NCBI RefSeq assembly: GCF_003046315.1
Contig: NZ_PZZP01000001.1
Location: forward strand, 1,426,001-1,490,000
Reading direction: 5' to 3'
Source: Desmospora activa DSM 45169
GTDB taxonomy: Bacteria; Bacillota; Bacilli; Thermoactinomycetales; DSM-45169
DNA: 64,000 nucleotides
In this document: positions 17,267 through 26,834 of the stretch, in pieces
Position numbering within the stretch: the first letter of the stretch is position 1
Layout of the letters: the number at the start of each line of letters is the position of its first letter
The notes under the pieces: generated by a model
Told to the model about the DNA's origin: nothing
What the model saw: only the letters and a program-made list of their open reading frames with translations
Databases searched by the model: none
Position numbers and translations under genes: made by a program

Positions 17267-17703
17267 TACTCCTCCTCTTGGAAGAAGGATAGGAGTTCTG
17301 CCGCAGAGTTGGCCTGTGCCATTTTGGCCACGTTTTCCTCTTCGGAGACCACCAATGCGATTTGTGAGAGAATATCCATATGTTCATTGTCTTTGCCGGC
17401 GATTCCGATCACAATATGGGCCGTTTGCCCGTCACCAAAATCGACACCCTCAGGCAGTTGAACGATGGAGATCCCTGAGCGAAGGATCTCTTTCTTCCCT
17501 TCTTCCGTGCCGTGAGGAATCGCCACATGATTGCCGATGTAGGTTGTTAACGATTCTTCCCGTTCCAACATCCGATCGATATAGGCGTCTTCAACACAGC
17601 CCTCGTCTACCAATATGCGTCCTGCCAGCCGAATCGCTTCTTCCTTGTTGGTCGCTTTAGCGTTTAAAAGAACGCGGTCTTCGTTTAGAATGGTATGATC
17701 CAT
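17266..17703 (-). CDS. mtlF: PTS mannitol-specific EIIA
   Basis: 145 residues, single EIIA-Mtl/Fru domain. TTYIGNHVAIPHGTEEGK carries the phosphorylated histidine at residue 64. It takes phosphate from HPr and passes it to the EIIB cysteine of MtlA in the cytoplasm. ATG 17703 follows AAAGGAG. It lies between mtlR and mtlD, completing the split EIICB + EIIA mannitol system. Confidence 0.95.
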   Translation of the reverse strand: MDHTILNEDRVLLNAKATNKEEAIRLAGRILVDEGCVEDAYIDRMLEREESLTTYIGNHVAIPHGTEEGKKEILRSGISIVQLPEGVDFGDGQTAHIVIGIAGKDNEHMDILSQIALVVSEEENVAKMAQANSAAELLSFFQEEE

Positions 17704-17722
17704 GGTGGATTCGCTCCTTTTT

Positions 17723-19804
17723 TTATTTCATCTCTTCATGCAAGATGCGATTCAACTGCTCCGCCAGAAATGACCGAATCTCTTCTTCACTTCCGGACTG
17801 GAATAACACAGGGGACTCAATGATAAGGACGCTGATTCGACTCAACAGTTCTGGGGTGAATTCATTCCCGTCCATTGGAGCCAGAAGCAAGAGCAGTCGG
17901 GACATCGACAGTGGTTTTCCGTCCATTCCTTCCACCTGAAGCGGTTGATCCAGATCGTACATCGTAAAAGAAGGCTTTTGCACCGCCTCCGATCGAGCAT
18001 GAAAGAGAGCCATCGCTGTTCCGGGGATACCCAATCCTCCTAACCGCTCTCTTTTCTCCAACGCTTCGATTACAGTCGCTGTCTCTTGTAGGACTCCTGT
18101 CGCTATTAGTTGTTTGCAGGCTTCATCCAAAACGGGTGAAAGTGAGGGTGCAGAAAGAAAAGACAAAAAATATCCCCGCAGAATCGTCAAAATGGCTTCC
18201 GTCACCTCTTGGATCCGTTCGATCGCTTCTATGCCAGTTGATTCGCCCTTCGACATCCACTCATCCCGTTCCGGTTCCTGTGCCCGTTTTCGCTGCTTTT
18301 CGTTGAGGTGGGCCCGAATTCGGTCAGCGTCTGTTTCCGTTAAATACGGATGAACCCGAATATAATCCGTCTCCGCCCGTTCTAGCGGAATCGTAGAGAG
18401 AACCAGATCGTAAGCGTGCAAATCCATTTGCCTCACTTCATCAAAAGCGGCTTCTTCTACCCGGGCGATCTCCGGAAATTCTGTTTGCAACCGACTGGCC
18501 AACAGCTTAGAAGTGCCGATTCCACTAGCGCAAACCACCAAGGCGCGTATAGGGGAACCGCGTCGCCACCGTTCCAGAGCAGCCCCAAAGTGCATCACGA
18601 GATAGCCGATCTCTTCCCGTGGGATGCGATAGCCGGAAAATGTTTCCGCCATGCCTGCTGTTATCGTCGCAAACAGCCCTGGGTAATCCTGTTCAATTCG
18701 GTGTAAAAGCGGATTATGGATTGGCAGATTCTCTTTTAACCGATAGAGCGCCCGTTCCAGATGAGCGAGCAACCCTTGAATCAGGGAGGGGTCTTTGCTG
18801 AGAGGGACTCCTGTCTCATTCTCGACGTACCGTATCAGCTCCCCCGTCTCCTTCATCACGGTTCCGGTCCCTTCTTCAAACCAATAACCCCGATCGGTTC
18901 CCCGTTTGGCCCCACGCAGATGTAAAACAATATTGGCTATCTCCGCTTCCGGAAATTCCTGCCCAAAAACCGTTCGTAAGCCGGCGGCGATTTTCTGTGC
19001 GACTTCATATTCCCGCGTTTGTTGCAATTCTTGCAGTAGAGCCGGATCGAAACGAAGCGTCTCCCCTTTTTCAATCCGTTCCAGCGCAAGGGCCAAATGA
19101 ACCACCAAACCGATATAAGCTGCGGCGGCAAGTGAATACGGCAACTTGCTAATCGCTTGTTTCACGGTCTCTTCTACTTGTGCGATCTTCTCCCTCTCCA
19201 CCAGTCCCAACAGTCGTTCCATCACGAGTCCCGATGGATCCGCCGTTTGCCGGTTGAGATTTTTTTTCAGCAGACTGAGGATTTCCGCTTCATCAAAGTG
19301 CTCCGCCAACAAACTCCTCATCGCTGCTCGGCGCCTGTTTTCTTCACCTGTTACCGCGATACCCCAGCCTCTTTTTTTAACCAAGGTGAGTCCAAAGGAT
19401 TCCAACCAGTCGCGGATATGCTCCAAATCGTAGCTTACCGTTGCAGAAGCCACTCGGAGATCCAACGCCAACGCAGCCAGTTTAACCGGTTCCGATCTTT
19501 CCAGTAACGTGCACAGAAGATAGATTTTTCGCTCCTCCGGCGTAAATTCCCCTCCTGCCGTCGCTGCCAGAGCAGCGCGAAGGGACTCGAACCCACTTGC
19601 ATTCCCCTCCAGAGAAACACCTACTCCTGCCCGTTTGCGTAAGGAAAGTCCAAAATCGTCCATTATCCGCTCTAAACCGGCGAGATCCCGGTGAATCGTC
19701 CGTTCACTGACAGCGAGTGACTGGGCCAACGCTTTAACGCTCCACTGCTGCTCAGCACCCGTCAGCAAAAATAGGAGGTTGCGTTCCCTGGCTGTAAAAT
19801 ACAT
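17723..19804 (-). CDS. mtlR: Mannitol operon activator, PRD-containing
   Basis: 693 residues, the length of Bacillus MtlR. N-terminal HTH domains (WSVKALAQSLAVSERTIHRDL near 20-42, a second HTH after it), two PRDs with regulatory histidines (VVHLALALERI, IVLHLRGAK; LLAHLERALYRL, YLVMHFGAALERW), an EIIB-Gat-like domain with VVCASGIGTSKLLA, and an EIIA-like C-terminus with ALFHARSE. In Bacillus, HPr and EIIA/EIIB phosphorylation of these domains sets activity. ATG 19804 is preceded by AGGTGA. It lies inside the operon it should activate. Confidence 0.93.
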   Translation of the reverse strand: MYFTARERNLLFLLTGAEQQWSVKALAQSLAVSERTIHRDLAGLERIMDDFGLSLRKRAGVGVSLEGNASGFESLRAALAATAGGEFTPEERKIYLLCTLLERSEPVKLAALALDLRVASATVSYDLEHIRDWLESFGLTLVKKRGWGIAVTGEENRRRAAMRSLLAEHFDEAEILSLLKKNLNRQTADPSGLVMERLLGLVEREKIAQVEETVKQAISKLPYSLAAAAYIGLVVHLALALERIEKGETLRFDPALLQELQQTREYEVAQKIAAGLRTVFGQEFPEAEIANIVLHLRGAKRGTDRGYWFEEGTGTVMKETGELIRYVENETGVPLSKDPSLIQGLLAHLERALYRLKENLPIHNPLLHRIEQDYPGLFATITAGMAETFSGYRIPREEIGYLVMHFGAALERWRRGSPIRALVVCASGIGTSKLLASRLQTEFPEIARVEEAAFDEVRQMDLHAYDLVLSTIPLERAETDYIRVHPYLTETDADRIRAHLNEKQRKRAQEPERDEWMSKGESTGIEAIERIQEVTEAILTILRGYFLSFLSAPSLSPVLDEACKQLIATGVLQETATVIEALEKRERLGGLGIPGTAMALFHARSEAVQKPSFTMYDLDQPLQVEGMDGKPLSMSRLLLLLAPMDGNEFTPELLSRISVLIIESPVLFQSGSEEEIRSFLAEQLNRILHEEMK

Positions 19805-19823
19805 GGAGTCACCTGCTTATTGT

Positions 19824-21269
19824 TTACTCTCGATCCGCTTTTAAGCGCTCGATGAGGGCGTCGTATTCCGGACTGCTCATAAAGTTTTCCACCGAGATAT
19901 GGCGGGCGTTGGGAAGCTTTGCTTTCGCCCGGTCGGTCAGGTTTTTATGGGTGAATACCACATCCGCATCATCAGGCAATTTACTGATGGCAGTATTGGT
20001 TACTTCAACGTCGAGATCCGCTTTTTTCACTTTGTTCTTCAGAATGGAAGCGCCCATTGCGCTGGAACCCATCCCAGCATCACAAGCGAATACGATTTTT
20101 TTGATCGGTTGTTCCGCTTCCATTTTCTCCTCTGCGGACTCCAGATTCTCGGCAAGAGCGGATGCAACCGCGCTTTTTTTGCCTTTCATCGTTTCCATAT
20201 TGCGGGTAGCTTCCTCCAGATCACCTTCATCAACAGATGCATTCCATCTTAAAAAGAGTGCGGCCACCAGGAAGGAAACTGTCGCAGCAACCAAAACCCC
20301 TGCCAGTACACCGATATAACCACCACGAGGTGTCATCGCCAATAGTGCAAAGATGCTCCCTGGCGAAGGGACCGCCACCAATCCTGCTCCAAAAAGCGTA
20401 AAGGTGAATACTCCGCTCACACCACCGGCGATGGCAGCTAAGAGCAGGGCTGGTTTCATCAAAATATAAGGAAAGTAGATCTCATGAATACCACCCAAAA
20501 AGTGAATGATAGCCGCACCTGGTGCCGATTGCTTCGCCATTCCTTTACCAAACAACCAATAAGCGATTAAGATCCCCAGCCCCGGACCCGGATTCGATTC
20601 CAACAAAAACAGAATCGATTGTCCAGTCTTTGCCGCTTGATCCACCCCGATGGGGCTTAGGATTCCGTGGTTGATGGCGTTGTTGAGGAATAGGACTTTT
20701 GCCGGCTCAATCACGATATTGGCTAGCGGTAGCAATCCCGCCGCAATGATCATTTCCACTCCCGCCGCCAGTATTTTGTTTAAGCCTAAGACGGTGGGTC
20801 CAATCGCCAGATACGCGGCAATCGTAAGCAATCCCGCCACAATTCCGGCGGAGAAGTTGTTAACGAGCATCTCAAAACCGGATCGTACTTTTCCTTCAAA
20901 CAGGCGATCGACCCGTTTAATCGCCCAACCGCCCAAGGGCCCCATCACCATCGCTCCGAGGAACATGGGAATATCAGCACCAACGATGACACCAAACGTC
21001 GCCGTCGCTCCCACCACACCCCCGCGGGCGCCGTATACCATGTTACCTCCGGTAAACCCGATCAGAAGCGGTAACAAAAATTTAATCATCGGATCAACCA
21101 ATTGAGCCAAATGCTCATTCGGTATCCATCCTGTCGGAATAAAGAGTGCCGTAATTAATCCCCATGCGATAAATGCCCCGATGTTAGGCATGATTAAACC
21201 ACTGAGATTACTCCCCATCCGCTGGATTTTAACCCGCCAGGGTTGGGAGTGGTTGTGATTGGCATCCAT
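19824..21269 (-). CDS. mtlA: PTS mannitol transporter EIICB
   Basis: 481 residues. A membrane EIIC domain (about 340 residues, glycine-rich helices, GGIHEIYFPYILMKP substrate loop) is joined by an acidic linker to EIIB, with the phosphorylated cysteine in IVFACDAGMGSS at residue 396. It imports mannitol and phosphorylates it. EIIA is supplied by mtlF. ATG 21269 is behind AAAGGTGAG. First gene of the operon; a cre-like site lies about 70 bp upstream. Confidence 0.95.
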   Translation of the reverse strand: MDANHNHSQPWRVKIQRMGSNLSGLIMPNIGAFIAWGLITALFIPTGWIPNEHLAQLVDPMIKFLLPLLIGFTGGNMVYGARGGVVGATATFGVIVGADIPMFLGAMVMGPLGGWAIKRVDRLFEGKVRSGFEMLVNNFSAGIVAGLLTIAAYLAIGPTVLGLNKILAAGVEMIIAAGLLPLANIVIEPAKVLFLNNAINHGILSPIGVDQAAKTGQSILFLLESNPGPGLGILIAYWLFGKGMAKQSAPGAAIIHFLGGIHEIYFPYILMKPALLLAAIAGGVSGVFTFTLFGAGLVAVPSPGSIFALLAMTPRGGYIGVLAGVLVAATVSFLVAALFLRWNASVDEGDLEEATRNMETMKGKKSAVASALAENLESAEEKMEAEQPIKKIVFACDAGMGSSAMGASILKNKVKKADLDVEVTNTAISKLPDDADVVFTHKNLTDRAKAKLPNARHISVENFMSSPEYDALIERLKADRE

Positions 21270-21338
21270 GACTCTTTCTCACCTTTCTAATACCGTTTAG
21301 CTTAAGAATAAAACGGTTACAAGTGTGACTCAACAAAA

Positions 21339-21352
21339 TGAAAGCGCATTTT
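21339..21352. promoter_or_regulatory. cre-like CcpA site and TTGACA before mtlA
   Basis: TGAAAGCGCATTTT matches the catabolite-responsive element in its first half and partly in its second. On the - strand a TTGACA partly overlaps it, without a good -10, as expected for an activator-dependent (MtlR) promoter. This would give glucose repression of mannitol uptake. Confidence 0.45.
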
Positions 21353-21750
21353 TGTCAATGGGTCTGTTGACATTGTTAAAAAGGAAAAAATTCGCCTCTA
21401 GATGATTATGGGCATAAAACGGATTTTTCATGATCATTACCGGAGAACTGAGAGATCGATGTGTTTGAATCTGGGCCCATTCAAATACTAATCATGTAGT
21501 CGTTGTCGGCGATCTGTCGAGAAATCTCGGTAGCTTTTTTTATAACTCTTCCAAATGATAAATTAACAGGCTAGCTCCCGCTTTTAGTGATGTTCTTTTG
21601 AGCAACTTAAGTTTCTTATAGAAAAACATTAAAGTAGATTGATAGACTTTTTATATCGATATTGGCTAAATTCAAGGGTATGCCGGCTTTATCTTAGCAC
21701 TTGCATAAATGTTGTAGAATTAAACTAGAAACGAAAGGGAGGAGAACTTA
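21353..21750. other. Intergenic, no gene seen
   Basis: About 400 AT-rich bases between the divergent mtlA and DUF6273 genes. Apart from the mtl promoter side and the ribosome site GGGAGGAG at 21738-21745 I see no gene, stable hairpin or repeat. Confidence 0.6.
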
Positions 21751-22440
21751 TTGGAAAATAATAATCCTGCTTCCACGCCGGACTGGAGCGCAAAGCCCGG
21801 CGAAATCATTACTTTTGGCACTTATCCGCAGACGGCGGACGGCGCAGACAGAACGCCAATAAAGTGGCGGGTGCTGCAAAATTCAGGTAGAGAGCTGTTC
21901 ATTTTGAGCGAGTACATTTTGGACTGCAGGCGGTATCACGGCGAGTCTGCGGACATTACGTGGCGTGATTGCGTGGATATTACGTGGCTTAACTGTGATT
22001 TGCGCAAGTGGCTGAACAACGAATTCTATAACACCGCATTCAATGCCGCCCAAAAGGAATATATAAAGCCGACTCATTGCACGGACAACGGAGAAAGAAC
22101 TCCAGATACGGAGGACAAGGTTTTTTTGCTTAGCGTTACCGAGATAAAGGATATATCTGATATATACGGCAAGGATTTGCGACACGCCGTTGGAACCGAC
22201 TTTGCCAAAACAAAAAAAACCGATGGATGCAAATTATATGTGTACGATCGAACAAACAAAGATAACTATATCATCAGAAACGGCGAAGAATTTGGCTGTT
22301 CTTGGTGGTGGCTGCGAACACAAGGAAACAAGCCTTCGCGTGCATTTTTTATCGGTACAAGTGGCAGTATTCGCAGCTATGCAAATAACAGTATTGCTGG
22401 TTATGGTGTGCGTCCCGCTTTAAAAATTAATCTTCAATGA
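21751..22440 (+). CDS. DUF6273-domain protein
   Basis: 229 residues with no signal peptide or membrane segment. GEIITFGTYPQTADG, PIKWRVLQNSGRELFILSEYILDCRRYH, LRKWLNNEFYNTAFN and the C-terminal WWLRTQG ... YGVRPALKINL are the hallmarks of DUF6273, a family I recall from clostridia and often linked to RCC1-like repeats. Function is unknown. The start is TTG 21751 behind GGGAGGAG. Odd point: DITWRDC is followed by DITWLNC, a small internal duplication. Base usage (AAA, ATA, TTT rich) differs from neighbours, and an RCC1 remnant follows, so recent transfer is likely (inference). Confidence 0.75.
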   Translation: MENNNPASTPDWSAKPGEIITFGTYPQTADGADRTPIKWRVLQNSGRELFILSEYILDCRRYHGESADITWRDCVDITWLNCDLRKWLNNEFYNTAFNAAQKEYIKPTHCTDNGERTPDTEDKVFLLSVTEIKDISDIYGKDLRHAVGTDFAKTKKTDGCKLYVYDRTNKDNYIIRNGEEFGCSWWWLRTQGNKPSRAFFIGTSGSIRSYANNSIAGYGVRPALKINLQ

Positions 22441-22473
22441 TAGATAGCGGGGCGTTCCACGACTTTTTAGAAG

Positions 22474-22674
22474 GTGAAACGGTGGCCTAAAGATACCATT
22501 GCAGCGGGGCGTCGTCATACCGTTGCTCTTAAATTGGACGGCACGGTGGCAGCTGTGGGTTGGAATAAGCATGACCAATGCGATGTAAGCGGATGGCGTG
22601 ATATGGTGGCGGTTGCGGCGGGTTGCGCTCATACCGTCAGGCTTAAATCCGACTGCCCGGCAATTAGTAGTTAA
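22474..22674 (+). pseudogene. RCC1-repeat remnant
   Basis: 66 residues holding about one and a half RCC1-type repeats: IAAGRRHTVALKLDGTVAAVGWN, then VAVAAGCAHTVRLKSD. The second repeat breaks off where DGTV is expected and the frame stops nine codons after the repeat's start of divergence. Full RCC1 proteins have several repeats forming a propeller, so this is a fragment. It begins with GTG and follows the DUF6273 gene; both likely came from one larger locus. Confidence 0.65.
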
Positions 22675-22692
22675 GCCGTTACATACAGCAAC

Positions 22693-22727
22693 AAACAAAC
22701 GGGGGCAGTTTTCGCCCCCGTTTGTTT
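22693..22727. terminator. Strong terminator hairpin
   Basis: Perfect 14-bp arms AAACAAACGGGGGC and GCCCCCGTTTGTTT with a short loop. It ends the + strand DUF6273/RCC1 unit and lies beyond the end of the - strand DUF58 gene. Confidence 0.85.
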
Positions 22728-22774
22728 GTTTGAAACCATCTCAGAAAATGTAATCGAACCTTATCGTCACTACC

Positions 22775-24136
22775 CTAAAGTAAGCTCCGATTCTTGATAT
22801 CGATATACGAATGGATCACATGGACCGCCAGCTGGTCCGGGGCGACGTTTAGGGTGACGACACCACGGCGCTTTAAAGCATTGAGGCGATCATCACGTTC
22901 TTCCGTCATCTGCTGTGCAATCGCTTTGTGGAAGACTTCCTTTTCCTCTCGTGGTCGCAGGTTGCGATCCCGTTGTAGTTGGGGATCTTCCGTTGTAACC
23001 GTCATGATCAAATGGCGCCGTTGCAAGATACGGATATGCTGGATCAGTTCATCGGCAAAGGTGAGATTGCTGGCATCGGTAAACAAGGCCACCAACGAAC
23101 GCCGCTTATGGTGAAATGCCAGGGTTTCCATCGCTGTGCGGTAGCCGGACTCCACGTAGTCGGGTTCCAGGTCGTGCACGGCTTCGATGATGCGCTGTAG
23201 GTGTGGCGCTCCCCTTCCCGCCGGAATCCACCGTTTCACTTGGCTGGAGAAGGCCAACAGACTCACCTGGTCTCCCCGCTCGATCGCGATGGCGGAAAAA
23301 GCAAGTGCCGCCTCGATCGCCCGGTCTAAGCGGGTCAATTCTCCATCTCGCACGCCCATGATCCGACCGCAGTCCAGTAGGATCGCGACATGTTGCCCTT
23401 GTTCCGGTTGATAGACGTTTGTGGCCAGTTTGCCCCGCCGAGCCGTTGCTGTCCAGTTGATCCAGCGCGGCTCATCATCCGGCACATAATCGCGAATATG
23501 TGCAAACTCCGCCCCCCGCCCTAATCCGTGGCGGCTATGAGGGCCTTCTGCTGATAATTTCCGCTTGTAAACCCCGCCCCGAACCCGACGCACTTCTTTT
23601 AAACGGGGATAGACCGTCTTATCCTCACTCCAATCAATGGCGTGCTGACGTATCAGATATCCCAGCGGCAGCCGTTGCCGGACGTGGATGCGGCCAAAAC
23701 GATGACGACCCCGCCGATGAGGGCGGACATGGTAGACCAGTGTTGTAGTTTCCTGAGGCGGGACTGTGATAATCATCCTTCTTTGATCCAGCTGAAATCC
23801 TTCCGGATAATCATCTTTGACGATACAGATAACTGGCCATGGAGCCGGGTTGTGAAGATGAATTCGAATTGGGTTAGACTCTCCCAATTCCAGAATGCGC
23901 TCGCTCTCTCTTTCCACTTGAACACAGCCATAGCGGCGTATGCGCCGAAACTCTTGCATTACCACCCAGGCTAAGGCGAGATGAAAGAGGATTCCCATCC
24001 AGATATGAAGTCCCACGAAAGCAAATACGAGTGTGACAACCACGCCGACACCCAGTGCAAAAAACAGGCGCGGTCCGGGTAGCCAAGCATTATCGCGGAA
24101 CCGATACGGTGCGGGTGATCTCTTCGATGAGGTCAT
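22775..24136 (-). CDS. DUF58 (vWA-like) membrane protein
   Basis: 453 residues. Two hydrophobic helices lie near residues 22-60, then a beta-rich region (PHRRGRHRFGRIHVRQRLPLGY), then the DUF58 core FAHIRDYVPDDEPRWINWTATARRG followed by HVAILLDCGRIMG, a vWA-like fold. DUF58 proteins pair with MoxR ATPases, here the gene just upstream, whose 3' end it overlaps by 47 bp. ATG 24136 has GGAGGG upstream. The role is probably assembly or activation of an envelope complex (inference from the MoxR-DUF58 pairing). Confidence 0.85.
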   Translation of the reverse strand: MTSSKRSPAPYRFRDNAWLPGPRLFFALGVGVVVTLVFAFVGLHIWMGILFHLALAWVVMQEFRRIRRYGCVQVERESERILELGESNPIRIHLHNPAPWPVICIVKDDYPEGFQLDQRRMIITVPPQETTTLVYHVRPHRRGRHRFGRIHVRQRLPLGYLIRQHAIDWSEDKTVYPRLKEVRRVRGGVYKRKLSAEGPHSRHGLGRGAEFAHIRDYVPDDEPRWINWTATARRGKLATNVYQPEQGQHVAILLDCGRIMGVRDGELTRLDRAIEAALAFSAIAIERGDQVSLLAFSSQVKRWIPAGRGAPHLQRIIEAVHDLEPDYVESGYRTAMETLAFHHKRRSLVALFTDASNLTFADELIQHIRILQRRHLIMTVTTEDPQLQRDRNLRPREEKEVFHKAIAQQMTEERDDRLNALKRRGVVTLNVAPDQLAVHVIHSYIDIKNRSLL

Positions 24137-25049
24137 CGGTTTTGAATCCCTCCAGTTCCACATCCGGGCTCATGATGAGACGATGGCGTAAGGCTGGCTG
24201 GATCACCCATTTCACATCATCCGGAGTAACATATTCCCGATTGTCCATGGCCGCAATCGCCCGACTCAATGCCAGCAGACTGGTTCCTGCCCGGGGGCTG
24301 GCACCCAGCAATACCTGCGGATGAGCGCGGGTTGCACGGATCAAGGAGGCGACATAGCGAATGACCGAGTCTTCCGTCCGCACTTGTTCCACCTGCTGGC
24401 GAAAGGCGACAATCTCCTCCGCCGTGATCATCGGAGTGAGGGTAGACTCCCGTCGTGTAGTTACCCGATGCCCGCGCAACACTTCCAACTCTTCTTCTTC
24501 ACCGGGATAATCCATCGTCAGTTGAAGCGCAAATCGATCCAGTTGTGCTTCCGGTAACGGATAAGTCCCTTCATACTCAATCGGGTTTTGCGTGGCTACG
24601 ACAAAAAACAGATCTGGCAACTTACGTCCCTCGCCGTCGATTGTGATCTGCCCTTCCTCCATCGCTTCCAGCAAGGCCGATTGCGTCTTGGGAGGTGTAC
24701 GGTTAATTTCATCCGCCAACAATAATTGTGTAAAGAGGGGACCCTGTTTAAAGTTAAAACGGCCGGATTGTAAATCAAACACCTTGGTACCGGTCACATC
24801 CGCCGGCATCAGATCAGGAGTAAACTGAATTCGAGCAAAAGAGGCATCGATTACTTGGCCAAGCGAGCGAACCAATAAGGTTTTTCCGAGCCCAGGCACT
24901 CCTTCCACCATCACATGTCCCTTTGTCAATATGGCTGCCCACATCAACTGAATCGTTCGATCCTGGCCGACGACCACCTCTTTTAGGTGGTTGATCACTT
25001 GTTCGGACCGGGTTGCGATTTGTGTCGTGTCAAGGGTTTGGTTTTCCAT
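24090..25049 (-). CDS. MoxR-family AAA ATPase
   Basis: 319 residues. Walker A GVPGLGKTLLV (near 54-64), Walker B LLADEINRTPPKTQSALLEAMEE, sensor VATQNPIEYEGTYPLPEAQLDRF, and the C-terminal lid LLGASPRAGTSLLALSRA. MoxR proteins act as chaperone-like ATPases on vWA partners. GGAGGAG lies 9 nt before ATG 25049. It overlaps both neighbours in the operon (DUF4350 upstream, DUF58 downstream). Confidence 0.92.
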   Translation of the reverse strand: MENQTLDTTQIATRSEQVINHLKEVVVGQDRTIQLMWAAILTKGHVMVEGVPGLGKTLLVRSLGQVIDASFARIQFTPDLMPADVTGTKVFDLQSGRFNFKQGPLFTQLLLADEINRTPPKTQSALLEAMEEGQITIDGEGRKLPDLFFVVATQNPIEYEGTYPLPEAQLDRFALQLTMDYPGEEEELEVLRGHRVTTRRESTLTPMITAEEIVAFRQQVEQVRTEDSVIRYVASLIRATRAHPQVLLGASPRAGTSLLALSRAIAAMDNREYVTPDDVKWVIQPALRHRLIMSPDVELEGFKTDDLIEEITRTVSVPR

Positions 25050-26209
25050 TGTTTCATCTCCTCCCGTAAATCTTGGATCTCACGACTCCATTTCACCAAT
25101 TCTTTTCCTGTCAATTTGACGGAGCGGTTAACCACCTGCTGTAAAAGCCGGTATCGTTCTGCCAAGGCTGGATCTACCAGAACGCTTACCCTCTCACTGA
25201 TCTCTTCAGCATCCGCGCGTCGGGACAATCCCAATAAGGTTGCCGTTTCCCGAAAAAGCGCCCGTTGTTGGATGGCCAAGGCTTCTTTATTTAAATTCGC
25301 CCATTGATATAACGAACCCATTGCATAAACACACTCTTCTCCTCGCCGCACTTCCCGCACTGTTTCCCAACGGGGAGCGGCAAATCGTTTGCCTTTTAGG
25401 TAGAGCCACAAGATAAACAGAAACACTCCCTGCAATAAAAGCCATCCTGCCCCAGTTGGAATCAGATCGGAATAGGCGGGAGGCTCTTCCGCTTCATCCA
25501 TTAGGAATGACGGATTCCATCTTTGATCACGCAAGCTTTCGTCAAACCAAACCTTCCCTTCTCCTTCAGTCAAGGAAGTCAGATATAGCGCGAGTGCAAG
25601 ATTGTCCCCCTGTTCAATATAGGCATTCGTCCATAAGGCAGGTTCAGGAATATAATAAATATTTCCCTGGCCGGACGTGAGACGCCCGATCCGGGCGCTA
25701 TCGTTTTGATCTCTCCATACTTGATCCAGTTCGGTTTCATTCCGTAAACGACGATCCCGTGGAAAATACAACTCCTTCATATCTTGCAGCCATACCTCGT
25801 CGGAAACTTCCATTGGCATCGATGCATCTCGTATGCCGTCAATTGCGGAAAAGCCGAGCTGACTAGCAAGCGTATCGAGGGGATGCGATAACAGCACCAG
25901 GGTGTTACCGGATTCCACCCACTCCAGCAACGACTCTTTGTCCTTTTCAGTATAGATCCAACGATCCGGTTCCAACAGAAAAAGTACATGTCCGTTTGAG
26001 TGAGGCAGCTGTTCCCATGAATCACGCCAACGTGCCACCGGTACATTCCGTTCTTGCAATAGCAGATAAAGCGCCTTGGTCCCGTCGGACTGAGCATTCG
26101 TACTGGAGTAGCGCGGCTCCTCCGCAGGCAGCCACGAACTTAAAAACAGGGTGCCTGCTGCTAGCAACGCAATTAAAACAACAATGAGGCCGATTTTACC
26201 CGGCTTCAA
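24995..26209 (-). CDS. DUF4350-domain membrane protein
   Basis: 404 residues with an N-terminal membrane helix (IGLIVVLIALLAAGTLFLSSWL), an extracytoplasmic-looking DUF4350 region (GTKALYLLLQERNVPVARW, LLEPDRWIYTEKDKESLLEWVESGNTLVLLSHP), a second helix near residues 255-280 and a basic C-terminal tail. The first in-frame GTG (26218) abuts the ribosome site; TTG 26209 lies 8 nt behind AGGAGG and is preferred. DUF4350 often sits with MoxR-DUF58-DUF4129 genes, as here. Function unknown. Confidence 0.82.
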   Translation of the reverse strand: MKPGKIGLIVVLIALLAAGTLFLSSWLPAEEPRYSSTNAQSDGTKALYLLLQERNVPVARWRDSWEQLPHSNGHVLFLLEPDRWIYTEKDKESLLEWVESGNTLVLLSHPLDTLASQLGFSAIDGIRDASMPMEVSDEVWLQDMKELYFPRDRRLRNETELDQVWRDQNDSARIGRLTSGQGNIYYIPEPALWTNAYIEQGDNLALALYLTSLTEGEGKVWFDESLRDQRWNPSFLMDEAEEPPAYSDLIPTGAGWLLLQGVFLFILWLYLKGKRFAAPRWETVREVRRGEECVYAMGSLYQWANLNKEALAIQQRALFRETATLLGLSRRADAEEISERVSVLVDPALAERYRLLQQVVNRSVKLTGKELVKWSREIQDLREEMKQWKTKPLTRHKSQPGPNK

Positions 26210-26834
26210 CGGCCCCACCTCCTGTCAGACGCTGGCACAGACGCCGGTAATCATCATAATCCGCTTCCTCCGGGTCGATCATCCCGTACCAGACAAGTTC
26301 GAATCGCATGATCAAAGACTGAAAAACCGGCAACAACGCCGGGGAGCGAACCGCGATCTCTTCCCGGTATTCCCGATTGGTCTTGTGCTCCCGTCGATCT
26401 AGTATTTTCCTTTCATCTAACACTTCCAACGCATGACGAAACAAACACCGAATCGCTTCGCGATATTCCCTTTGAGCGGCGTATGCTTCTCCTCGTTCCC
26501 ACCATACCACCGCCATGCTTTCTCCAGATGCGGCAGCCGTATCCTTTTCTTGTTGTGGTTGGCTAAAATAAATCTGCCGGAGGACGAACCACATACTCAA
26601 ACCCAGGATTATCGCCAATACCACCGGGAGCAGCCAACCGACTCCACTCCCCTCCCCTGCTCGGAACAGTGATGAGAGAAGGTCATTTAACCAAGCGCCG
26701 ATGCTCCACTCGCCAATGACAGGTATCTGGTCAATCCGATCCAATAAACGCTGCCACCAGGACCATGTCTGAAATTCATCCTGTTGTAGAATGTCAGACA
26801 GTTGTCGTCTCGACTCTTCATATTCCCGTGTCAA
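26196..26834 (-). CDS. DUF4129-domain protein
   Basis: 212 residues. One membrane helix near 65-90 (VGWLLPVVLAIILGLSMWFVL), then the C-terminal DUF4129 domain: YAAQREYREAIRCLFRHALEVLDERKILDRREHKTNREY ... RFELVWYGMIDPEEADYDDYRRL. DUF4129 regions often end transglutaminase-like envelope proteins; this one stands alone. TTG 26834 follows AAAGGAGG, and the start overlaps the upstream membrane gene by 4 bp. Confidence 0.8.
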   Translation of the reverse strand: MTREYEESRRQLSDILQQDEFQTWSWWQRLLDRIDQIPVIGEWSIGAWLNDLLSSLFRAGEGSGVGWLLPVVLAIILGLSMWFVLRQIYFSQPQQEKDTAAASGESMAVVWWERGEAYAAQREYREAIRCLFRHALEVLDERKILDRREHKTNREYREEIAVRSPALLPVFQSLIMRFELVWYGMIDPEEADYDDYRRLCQRLTGGGAVEAG

